NCBI GenBank assembly: GCA_946886475.1
Contig: CAMPIQ010000167.1
Span: 1-7,581, forward strand
DNA length: 7,581 nucleotides
Reading direction: 5' to 3'
Source of the DNA: an uncultured Chitinophagales bacterium
Lineage (GTDB): Bacteria > Bacteroidota > Bacteroidia > Chitinophagales > Chitinophagaceae
Shown here: piece by piece, positions 1 to 6,182 of the stretch
Position numbering within the stretch: position 1 is the stretch's first letter
Layout of the letters: each line of letters begins with the position of its first letter
Made by a program: the position numbers and the translations under genes
Notes under the pieces: generated by a model
What the model saw: the letters and a program-made list of their open reading frames with translations, nothing else
Databases searched by the model: none
What the model was told of the DNA's origin: nothing

Positions 1-78
1 GGTCCCTGCGGGATGACAAGGTCATAGGGGTTGAATGGTTCGTGGGTCGTTTACATTCGACTTTCGGTTCCTTCTCCA
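1..78. other. Non-coding left edge with a short palindrome
   Basis: No supported gene lies here; the stretch is downstream of the minus-strand gene that ends at 79. Positions 3-13 form a short perfect hairpin (TCCC, loop TGC, GGGA) followed by ATGAC. Read on the minus strand this gives GTCATCCCGCAGGGA. From memory, this resembles the GTCATCC...GGGA intergenic palindromes scattered in some Bacteroidota genomes, but a single copy cut by the window edge cannot establish that. No T-tract follows on either strand, so a classical intrinsic terminator for the 79-2880 gene is not supported. Confidence 0.3.
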
Positions 79-2880
79 TCAATTCTGAATCAACCCCACA
101 GGCAGGATAAACTCCACCCAGGTATTGCCTCTCCTGTCGGCAGCATTAAATCCATCATCCAGCAAATAACTTACTCTTACACCAAATGAAACCGGTAGCT
201 GGTTCCACCACCGGGTGTCAAAAAAAACTTCAGCCCCCATACTTCTTAAAAAACGGGAAGCAGCGGGTGGTGCACTGAAATTGCCGGAATACACCCGCGT
301 ATAATCGTAAAACACATTCCCTCTTAACCTTTGCAGATATACTATGCTGGCTATACCAAGATCAGGATAGGCAATCGGGAAATGATAGTTGCCGGAAAGC
401 CGCCACATTTTCCTGAAATAATAATCTTCATACCCGCGTGAATTACTAAAACGGTTGGAAAAGGAGGTGCTGTTGGTATCAACAGACTGAAAAGCCCCTG
501 AAATAACTATGCTGTGATTATTAAATGACGGTAAAAATAACTGTCCGTTGAATAACCACTGTGCATTCCGGTTAAGGCTGCCCGATGCTTCATCACCTAC
601 AAAATGCCGGAGGTTAGTGGAAAACGTATAGCCAAACTTCGGATAGATATGCTGTACCGCCCTGGGCAGATAGTGCTGCCATGTAATGTAATGATGTAAA
701 TAAAACCTGTTGTCCGACAGGAAGGAATCTTTATAAAATCCTGTGGGTATTACCCGGTTAAAAACAACATTGGATCCGCCATTGAACAACCGGTATGTTT
801 TTCCCTTTGTATAATTCAAAGGAAAATTGTATCCTATCCTGGCTTCCACCTGGTTCAGGGTGACTGTATTATTATTGAATGCCAGGTGCCTGTTGTAAGT
901 ATAATCAATACCTGCACTCAGCATAGGATACCATCCGCCATAAACCGTATTCCAGCCAACTGCGTGCGAATTTTCATTCTGATTATAGCGGTAAAACAAT
1001 TCATTTGAATAAGTGTTGAGAATATTATCACTGTACAAACTCAGACTGAATTCAGGATCGGCATACGCTGGTGCCCAACTGTGAAAACGAAACAGACCGG
1101 TTGACTTCCGGTAAGGCTGGGAAGGTATATTCGCTCTTGATCCATCCAGAATATTTTCTTTAAATGCAACCGGGAAGATCTCATGCGTTTCCTGCGCCTG
1201 CATGGCATTGATCTCTCCCCAATTCAAAAACTTCAATGGAGCGCTCCTTAATGCCAGTCCATATGTAGTGAAATGCGACCATGACAATGTATCCCTATAA
1301 ACTGATGGATAATAATTACCGGTAAGTTCATTAGTGAGCTGGTAGATCTTTTTATCCTTGAGCCGGATGGCATAGATGTCATCATTGCCATTGATGTTGG
1401 AAGTAAAATAAATGGTATTGCCACTTACAAATGGAAGACTGAAACTGTTTTCAGAGAATGGAAGCAAAAGGTCCCACTCACCACTTGCAATATCAAGTAC
1501 CTGCAAAGCCATGGTTGAATTGGGAAGCCTGGTACCAACAACGATCCTGTTCTCGTCAATAAACCTGGGATGGGTAAAATAATAATCCGGGTGCTGAATA
1601 GATGTGACCACCACGCCGTCTTCACTATTTAAGATATGGAGTTCCGTTTCTAATGAATCATTGATACGAACAGCAACCAGCTTTTTTCCTGAGGGAGCGA
1701 TATCGGGTGTGAAATATTTTTTCTTTTCCGTCAGACGCTTTTCCCTGCCATTGCTCACATCAAGCAGTACAATATCACTATAATCCACAAGGCTCCACCT
1801 GGGATTGGTGCTGTAAGCGGTATAAGCGATCTTTCCATGCCGGTATCCAAACCATTCTTCTGAAGAAATGCTGCGCAAACCAATTTTATGTTCACCGTTT
1901 TTATCCCTGATATAAAATGCCGGCAGCTTATTGTACGCTGACTTCAGGTATAACAAGGAATCCTCTCCTATGTATTGAGGAAAAAAATAATTGTTAACCG
2001 TCTTTTGTTTTACGGCTGTTGTATCTTTTATTGTACCAAAATAATTTTTATAATATTGAAAGGCCTCATTCCTGAACGTTTTATAGTCAACACCCGCGTG
2101 TCTTTTCACTGCACGCTGAAAAGGATAAAACAAACCCCTGAATGCACTGGCGTCTCTTGTTACTTTTCCCCAGAATTCCGTACCATACCTCGCATAACCA
2201 TAATTGGCAAGCAGGTAGCCAAGCTGGTAATGATTGGGAACATAATCTTTTAAAGAACCATTGCGGAGTTTTTGCCAACTGTAGTGTCGGTCTTCCAGCC
2301 AGAGACTATTATATCCACTCAGGAAAAACGGTAATCTTCCCCTTCCCTGTGAGGTCAATGCAGTTTCGGCATACACGGCATCACCTTCAAAGAACCAGTC
2401 GGGAATAGAAAGTGCATTGCCCAGTGCCTGTCCGTTTTCACCAAACAAATAAGAAAGCGCCTTGCTGATGCCATGCCTGAAATTATTGTACTGGTGTACA
2501 TGCCGGTATTCGTGAATGGCCAGGTTCTCATGCCATGGAAGGTTGCCAAAATCAAACACATTAGATCCGGGTATAAGATAAAATTCACTCCTGAACGGAG
2601 CCAGTGCCACATAACCATTTGCCTGGGTGGTACGGCTGTGTAGCACCACATTTACTTTTCTTAACCGGTTGCCAAGGGAACGGAGCGTATCGGCTGCAGT
2701 TCTGTGTATCAGTCCTGCAATTCGCTGCGCCTGTTGTTCTGCACCAGCAGTATATATCACCCTTACTGTATCCGTATTCAGTTGCCGCCATTTGGTTGAA
2801 GAAGGAAATCCGCCAAACTGCTGGCCTGCAAGTTGAAAAGAACATATCACTGTTAGCAGCATTAAGCAAAAGCCTTTCAT
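79..2880 (-). CDS. Exported HExxH metallopeptidase-like protein with beta-propeller and C-terminal outer-membrane barrel
   Basis: The 933-residue product starts at an ATG and opens with a signal peptide: Lys2, a hydrophobic stretch to about residue 18, and likely cleavage near LAG-QQ at 19-20. No lipobox is seen. Residues ~35-290 look like a gluzincin (peptidase MA-like) domain, with HEYRH at 123-127 giving two zinc-ligand histidines and the catalytic Glu124, then WFFEGDAVY at 162-170, where Glu165 fits the third ligand. Residues ~300-540 resemble a TolB/PD40-type propeller, with blade-like strings such as APSGKKLVAV (395-404) and TSNINGNDDIYAI (493-505). Residues ~600-933 are rich in alternating aromatic strands, contain SRGYEDY (814-820) reminiscent of the Omp85 loop-6 RGF/RGY motif, and run to the C-terminus like a barrel. 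The barrel and propeller are inferred from pattern. The likely location is the outer membrane with a soluble periplasmic or surface part; substrate unknown. It is divergent from the PrsW-GNAT gene and appears monocistronic. Confidence 0.85.
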   Translation of the reverse strand: MKGFCLMLLTVICSFQLAGQQFGGFPSSTKWRQLNTDTVRVIYTAGAEQQAQRIAGLIHRTAADTLRSLGNRLRKVNVVLHSRTTQANGYVALAPFRSEFYLIPGSNVFDFGNLPWHENLAIHEYRHVHQYNNFRHGISKALSYLFGENGQALGNALSIPDWFFEGDAVYAETALTSQGRGRLPFFLSGYNSLWLEDRHYSWQKLRNGSLKDYVPNHYQLGYLLANYGYARYGTEFWGKVTRDASAFRGLFYPFQRAVKRHAGVDYKTFRNEAFQYYKNYFGTIKDTTAVKQKTVNNYFFPQYIGEDSLLYLKSAYNKLPAFYIRDKNGEHKIGLRSISSEEWFGYRHGKIAYTAYSTNPRWSLVDYSDIVLLDVSNGREKRLTEKKKYFTPDIAPSGKKLVAVRINDSLETELHILNSEDGVVVTSIQHPDYYFTHPRFIDENRIVVGTRLPNSTMALQVLDIASGEWDLLLPFSENSFSLPFVSGNTIYFTSNINGNDDIYAIRLKDKKIYQLTNELTGNYYPSVYRDTLSWSHFTTYGLALRSAPLKFLNWGEINAMQAQETHEIFPVAFKENILDGSRANIPSQPYRKSTGLFRFHSWAPAYADPEFSLSLYSDNILNTYSNELFYRYNQNENSHAVGWNTVYGGWYPMLSAGIDYTYNRHLAFNNNTVTLNQVEARIGYNFPLNYTKGKTYRLFNGGSNVVFNRVIPTGFYKDSFLSDNRFYLHHYITWQHYLPRAVQHIYPKFGYTFSTNLRHFVGDEASGSLNRNAQWLFNGQLFLPSFNNHSIVISGAFQSVDTNSTSFSNRFSNSRGYEDYYFRKMWRLSGNYHFPIAYPDLGIASIVYLQRLRGNVFYDYTRVYSGNFSAPPAASRFLRSMGAEVFFDTRWWNQLPVSFGVRVSYLLDDGFNAADRRGNTWVEFILPVGLIQN

Positions 2881-3026
2881 TATAATAAGTTAGTATTTTT
2901 TATTTCAAACATCCGTACTATATCTATGTATTTCGATGCACGAATTTACTTCAGGATGTTTATTATCTTTTCATCCTTAATTGGTAAATCATCATCTGAT
3001 AATCACATAATCATTAAACTCCATTC
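2881..3026. other. Divergent intergenic spacer between two envelope genes
   Basis: This 146-nt AT-rich spacer separates the start codons of the minus-strand metallopeptidase-like gene and the plus-strand PrsW-GNAT gene, so promoters for both should lie here. Only 7-of-8 matches to the Bacteroidota -7 element are visible: TATCTTTT at 2964-2971 on the plus strand, and CAAACATC at 2906-2913, which reads as the reverse complement. Neither has a well-placed -33 TTG, so no promoter is called. No repeat or RNA structure stands out. Confidence 0.5.
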
Positions 3027-4253
3027 ATGTTGTTGCTTGCTCTCGCTATCGCTCCCGGACTGGCCATTTGTATCTACATATTTTACCGCGATACACATGA
3101 CAGGGAACCTGCACTCAACCTGCTCCTGAGCTTTTTCTGGGGCATGCTCACCATTATTCCGGCATTGATCCTGGAACTTGCTTTCGACGGGCTAACAGAT
3201 CTCTCCATTATTGGCATCATGATCCATGCATTTGTATTTGTTGCGCTGATTGAAGAATGCTCCAAATTCCTGGCATTGCGCTTTTATTCATATAACAGAC
3301 AAAGCTTTGATGAACCCCTTGACGGAATTATCTACAGTGTGATGGTGGCCATGGGCTTTGCTACACTGGAAAATATTTTTTATGCTTTTCAGTTCGGAAT
3401 GTCAACCGCCATGCTGAGAATGTTCACGGCTGTTCCCGCCCATGCCACTTTTGGTATACTTATGGGTTATTATGCCGGCAAAGCAAAATTTGATCCGGTA
3501 AAAAGAAAAAGCTTTCTGATCAAAGGCATCCTGGCCGCTACCATTGCACATGGATTTTATGATGCCTTTCTTTTTATGAATGAGAATACATGGATCCATC
3601 AATATATTTCTAAGGATTTGGCCGGGCTGTTATTATTTGCAGGTGCCATTGCTTCTCTTGCAACTGCAGTTGTGTTCAGCAGGCGGCTGCTTAAAATGCA
3701 CCGCCTTACCTCACAACAATTTCATACTTCCCTGCCAGTGCTTACCATCCGGAATGCATCACCAGCTGATGTTGAGCTCATCCGGAATTTAAGTCTGCGC
3801 ATATGGCCTGCTACGTATGGAGATATACTTCCCGCTCACCAGATCAAATACATGTTGAAATTGATCTATAGTGAACATGCACTGAAAAAACAAATGAGTG
3901 AGGGACACCAGTTCATCATTGTTTTTAATCTTGGCGTACCCATTGGCTTTGCTTCCTATAGTGAAATTGAACCTTCCATTTATAAACTTCATAAGCTTTA
4001 CCTCCTTCCAAGGCAACAGGGCCGCGGCAGCGGAAAATTCGTCATTGACCAGGTGATCTATGATATCAAACCAAAAGGCGCCCTGGCACTCAGATTAAAT
4101 GTTAACCGGAATAATGTGGCGAAGGGATTTTATGAAAAGCTCGGCTTCGAAGTGATCCGCAGCGAAGACATAGATATTGGAAATGGATATTTTATGAATG
4201 ATTTTGTGATGGAAAGAAAGCTTGGAGATGAGGTAGATACGTCCACGAGCTGA
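3027..4253 (+). CDS. PrsW-family intramembrane protease fused to GNAT N-acetyltransferase
   Basis: The 408-residue product has two parts. Residues ~1-220 form a polytopic membrane domain (about seven hydrophobic segments) with PrsW-family hallmarks: RDTHDREP at 21-28, EECSK at 76-80 (the EExxK motif), FATLENIFY at 111-119, HATFG at 139-143 and HGFYDAF at 175-181. These acidic and His residues are the expected metal/catalytic set of this glutamic/metalloprotease-like family, which includes the RsiW-cleaving PrsW of Bacillus. After a last membrane segment (~200-217) and a basic stretch (RRLLKMHR), residues ~238-397 form a GNAT domain: acetyl-CoA loop RQQGRG at 329-334 (RxxGxG) and NRNNVAKGFYEKLGF at 360-374. 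The basic stretch suggests that the GNAT part faces the cytoplasm. The reading frame is continuous with no sign of a frameshift. An internal ATG at 3696 could give a free acetyltransferase of about 185 residues. Substrates of both domains are unknown. It is followed 170 nt later by the hydroxylase gene. Confidence 0.9.
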   Translation: MLLLALAIAPGLAICIYIFYRDTHDREPALNLLLSFFWGMLTIIPALILELAFDGLTDLSIIGIMIHAFVFVALIEECSKFLALRFYSYNRQSFDEPLDGIIYSVMVAMGFATLENIFYAFQFGMSTAMLRMFTAVPAHATFGILMGYYAGKAKFDPVKRKSFLIKGILAATIAHGFYDAFLFMNENTWIHQYISKDLAGLLLFAGAIASLATAVVFSRRLLKMHRLTSQQFHTSLPVLTIRNASPADVELIRNLSLRIWPATYGDILPAHQIKYMLKLIYSEHALKKQMSEGHQFIIVFNLGVPIGFASYSEIEPSIYKLHKLYLLPRQQGRGSGKFVIDQVIYDIKPKGALALRLNVNRNNVAKGFYEKLGFEVIRSEDIDIGNGYFMNDFVMERKLGDEVDTSTS

Positions 4254-4423
4254 CCAGTTAGCACCTGGACCCGCCAAACTTACGACTCATCCTGCCATTT
4301 AACAAAAAGCAGCCTCCGATGCCCCATTATTAATTTCTGCAACCTCCCGGTTCGCGGCGCGATATTCAGTTTTAGAACAAGCCCTCCCCCATTCAATTTT
4401 GACATTAACATCAACTAACAGTT
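4254..4423. other. Intergenic spacer upstream of the hydroxylase gene
   Basis: This 170-nt spacer has no supported gene and no clear terminator stem with a T-tract. CAATTTTG at 4394-4401 matches seven of eight bases of the Bacteroidota -7 element TAnnTTTG and would place transcription start shortly before the ATG at 4424, but no good -33 TTG lies at the right distance. The following gene may have its own promoter or may be read through from the PrsW-GNAT gene; the sequence does not decide. Confidence 0.35.
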
Positions 4424-5356
4424 ATGTCAGTTATTTTAAACACCCCCGGAACATACCTTTTCATTCTGATACTAATAGAAGCAGGTCTTACTATGAAGGA
4501 CCAATGGTGGAACTACAGATTAAAGGATAGCCTCGCAAACCTGGTGATTGCGTTTATTTTTTTCTCAAGTAGCTTATTTACCAGGGGCCTTGTTCTTTAT
4601 CTCTTAACAACCCTGCAAAACTTTTCTTTTTTTCAGTTTGGAAATTCCTGGACTATGTATTTATTCCTGTTTTTCCTTTCTGATCTTCTGCATTATTTCC
4701 TTCACAGGCTGGAACATTCCACGCGATTGTTATGGACCCTGCATTCGATCCATCACTCGTCTGATTTTTACAATTTGTCAATAGCAGTGCGCACACCGGT
4801 TGCCAGCAATATGTACCGGTTGATCTACACTGCACCACTTTGCTTACTTGGATTTGATGCAGCAGCTGTATTTACCGTAGAGACCATTATTATTTTATAC
4901 GCATTTTTATTACATACCGAACTGGTAAAAAAACTTGGCTGGCTGGAGTGTGTCTTTAATACGCCTTCGCATCATCGCGTGCACCATTCATCTGATGAAA
5001 AATATATTGATAAAAATTTTGGTGGTGTCTTCATCTTCTGGGACAGGATATTCGGAACCTTTCAGGATGAACAGGAAAAACCGAATTATGGACTTAGTGG
5101 AAGAAAATCAGGCTGTAATCCTGTAAAGATTGTTTTCAGCGAATTACATTATCTGATCAAAGATATAAGCAGGGCAAAATCATTAAAGCTTAAATTGAAT
5201 TTTATGATCAACCCTCCTGGCTGGCAGCCGGATCCTGCTGATTCAATAACCAATCAACACGACTTCGATCCGGAAAAAAAGGTCACCCCATGCAACCAGG
5301 TTTTCTCAATACCTGTACCCATTTCACTGGCAGAAAGTAAACCCGTATTGAGCTGA
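4424..5356 (+). CDS. Sterol desaturase / fatty acid hydroxylase family membrane di-iron enzyme
   Basis: This 310-residue integral membrane protein belongs to the fatty acid hydroxylase superfamily, whose members use a non-heme di-iron centre and O2 to hydroxylate or desaturate lipids. The histidine boxes are complete: HRLEH at 94-98 (HxxxH, preceded by His90 in DLLHYFLH), HSIHH at 107-111 (HxxHH), His164 in LLHTE, and HHRVHH at 183-188 (HxxHH). Hydrophobic segments lie at about 8-22, 37-62, 76-90 and 131-165, with the histidines placed to face the cytoplasm. GGVFIFWDRIFGTF at 200-213 and the PPGWQPD string at 264-270 also fit bacterial members, so the length looks normal. The substrate cannot be read from sequence; a lipid, sterol-like, sphingolipid or carotenoid substrate is possible. 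The ATG at 4424 is preceded by an A-rich stretch and no Shine-Dalgarno, usual for this phylum. It converges with the Lrp-type gene. Confidence 0.93.
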   Translation: MSVILNTPGTYLFILILIEAGLTMKDQWWNYRLKDSLANLVIAFIFFSSSLFTRGLVLYLLTTLQNFSFFQFGNSWTMYLFLFFLSDLLHYFLHRLEHSTRLLWTLHSIHHSSDFYNLSIAVRTPVASNMYRLIYTAPLCLLGFDAAAVFTVETIIILYAFLLHTELVKKLGWLECVFNTPSHHRVHHSSDEKYIDKNFGGVFIFWDRIFGTFQDEQEKPNYGLSGRKSGCNPVKIVFSELHYLIKDISRAKSLKLKLNFMINPPGWQPDPADSITNQHDFDPEKKVTPCNQVFSIPVPISLAESKPVLS

Positions 5357-5369
5357 CGTATACAGGTAG

Positions 5370-5393
5370 CCTGACTAAAAAGTTTTGATCAGG
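5370..5393. terminator. Symmetric hairpin between convergent genes (possible bidirectional terminator)
   Basis: CCTGA at 5370-5374 pairs with TCAGG at 5389-5393. One C-A mismatch, a T-G wobble and an AAAA/TTTT stretch continue the stem towards a very small central loop. It lies 14 nt after the hydroxylase stop and about 64 nt beyond the stop of the convergent Lrp-type gene, which suits a shared terminator. The stem is weak and no clean T-tract flanks it, so the call is tentative. Confidence 0.35.
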
Positions 5394-5456
5394 ATGCCGG
5401 TGCAAGGTTTTTGAAGATCGGATTGTAAATAAAAATGTAAGACCTGGTTCATGATT

Positions 5457-5945
5457 TTAATAAATCAATTGCTGGGTGCTCTTCACTACACCCATTACAA
5501 ACACGCTTTGCAAATTGCCTACGTTCTCAATCTCGCTCAATCTGTTCACATGAAAATCATAATAACTATCCATATTTTCCGCAACCACCTTCAGCATAAA
5601 ATCAAATTCACCTGAAATGGTCAGGCATTCCAGTACCTCATTCATTTCAAGTATGGATTTAATGAATTTAGCTCCGGCGTTTTTGCTGTGTTGCCTCAGT
5701 GATACATAACAGATCACCATCAATCCCCTTTTCACCATGGCGCCATTAACGATCGTGGTGTATTGCCTGATCACCCCCACTTCCTCCATCCACCGGATCC
5801 TTTCATGAACCGGGGTGGTGCTGAGGTGCACTTTCTCTGAAATTTCCTTAATGGTGATCCTTGCATTTTGCTGAAGCAACTTTAATATCTCCAGGTGCTT
5901 GGTATCCAGTAAAGGCATTTCTTCTTTTATGACTGCTTTTGCCAT
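5457..5945 (-). CDS. Lrp/AsnC-family transcriptional regulator
   Basis: From the ATG at 5945 this is a 162-residue protein, the usual length of the family. An in-frame TTG two codons upstream (5951) would add only two residues; the ATG is preferred. Residues ~14-60 form the AsnC-type winged helix-turn-helix: LDTKHLEILKLLQQNARITI, then the recognition region LSTTPVHERI at 41-50, then MEEVGVI. Residues ~72-155 are the RAM effector-binding/oligomerisation domain, with the characteristic SGEFDFMLKV at 111-120 and a closing SVFVMGVVKSTQQ strand. Such proteins usually assemble as dimers to octamers, bind DNA and respond to an amino acid; the effector here is not predictable. It is divergent from ahcY across 237 nt, so self-regulation and control of ahcY are both possible, but this is inference. 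Its 3' end converges with the hydroxylase gene. Confidence 0.95.
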   Translation of the reverse strand: MAKAVIKEEMPLLDTKHLEILKLLQQNARITIKEISEKVHLSTTPVHERIRWMEEVGVIRQYTTIVNGAMVKRGLMVICYVSLRQHSKNAGAKFIKSILEMNEVLECLTISGEFDFMLKVVAENMDSYYDFHVNRLSEIENVGNLQSVFVMGVVKSTQQLIY

Positions 5946-5976
5946 GGGCAAACCTTATTTTATCCTACAAAATAGC

Positions 5977-5987
5977 TGAAATTTTCA
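5977..5987. promoter_or_regulatory. Small palindrome upstream of the Lrp-type gene, candidate operator
   Basis: TGAAATTTTCA is a perfect inverted repeat of five bases around a single central T, set in AT-rich DNA about 32 nt upstream of the regulator's ATG. Lrp/AsnC proteins commonly bind AT-rich imperfect palindromes near their own promoters, so this is a plausible autoregulatory site. An 11-bp palindrome in AT-rich DNA can easily arise by chance. Confidence 0.25.
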
Positions 5988-6010
5988 TTTTTTTCCTTAA
6001 TTAGCTCAGG

Positions 6011-6043
6011 TTGGTAGGAAATAAGGCTAAAAATGTAGTTTTG
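6011..6043 (+). promoter_or_regulatory. Candidate Bacteroidota-type promoter for ahcY
   Basis: TAGTTTTG at 6036-6043 matches all defined positions of the Bacteroidota -7 element TAnnTTTG. TTG at 6011-6013 sits 22 nt upstream, within the range seen for the -33 element in this phylum. Transcription would begin near 6048-6052 and give a leader of roughly 130 nt before the ahcY ATG at 6183. The element match is seen in the sequence; activity is inferred. Confidence 0.6.
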
Positions 6044-6054
6044 CGAAGAATCTA

Positions 6055-6167
6055 GAAGCTGTGAACTTTGAGCTGTGAGCTGCGAGACTTAGGTCCGGAT
6101 TTTTTCCCGGATATAAAAAAACCTAAACTCCTGGCTTGAAGCTCAAAGCTCGAAGCTCAAAAAACTT
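6055..6167 (+). repeat. Heptad-repeat inverted repeat in the ahcY leader
   Basis: Two arms are built from degenerate 7-bp units. The left arm (6055-6086) reads as variants of TGAGCTG; the right arm (6134-6160) as variants of AGCTCAA/AGCTCGA. The arms are imperfect reverse complements; for example TTTGAGCT at 6067-6074 matches AGCTCAAA at 6140-6147 and again at 6154-6161. Between them, TTAGGT (6089-6094) can pair with ACCTAA (6121-6126), or TCCGG (6094-6098) with CCGGA (6107-6111) around a T-rich loop; the two pairs share T6094. RNA from the candidate promoter upstream would carry a long hairpin ending about 16 nt before the start codon. It could be a dispersed intergenic repeat or a leader element; it does not resemble a known SAH riboswitch to my eye. 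Confidence 0.65.
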
Positions 6168-6182
6168 ATAACAAATAATAAA

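Noticed and set aside
2840..2880. Lipoprotein signal in the 933-residue protein
   Set aside because: Cys5 and Cys13 lie in the hydrophobic segment, but neither is preceded by a lipobox-like small residue pattern; a normal signal peptide cleaved near residue 19 fits better.
2355..2885. Several open frames of 60-100 codons on both strands across the start of the metallopeptidase-like gene
   Set aside because: All overlap the long minus-strand gene, whose signal peptide and HExxH domain are convincing; the short frames show no coherent protein features.
2900..2975. Promoters in the 2881-3026 divergent spacer
   Set aside because: Only partial matches to TAnnTTTG were found on each strand and none has a -33 TTG at suitable spacing.
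3660..3760. Frameshift or lost stop codon creating the PrsW-GNAT fusion artificially
   Set aside because: Both domains are complete in the same frame, the linker has reasonable length and composition, and no out-of-frame continuation of either domain is seen. It cannot be fully excluded without relatives or read data.
5946..5951. TTG start for the Lrp-type regulator
   Set aside because: It would add just two residues before an in-frame ATG, and family length and the HTH position are equally well explained by the ATG at 5945.
6044..6182. SAH riboswitch upstream of ahcY
   Set aside because: The position is right, but the leader consists of heptad repeats and AT-rich linkers and shows no resemblance to the conserved GC-rich core of the SAH riboswitch as I know it. 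A covariance-model search would settle it.
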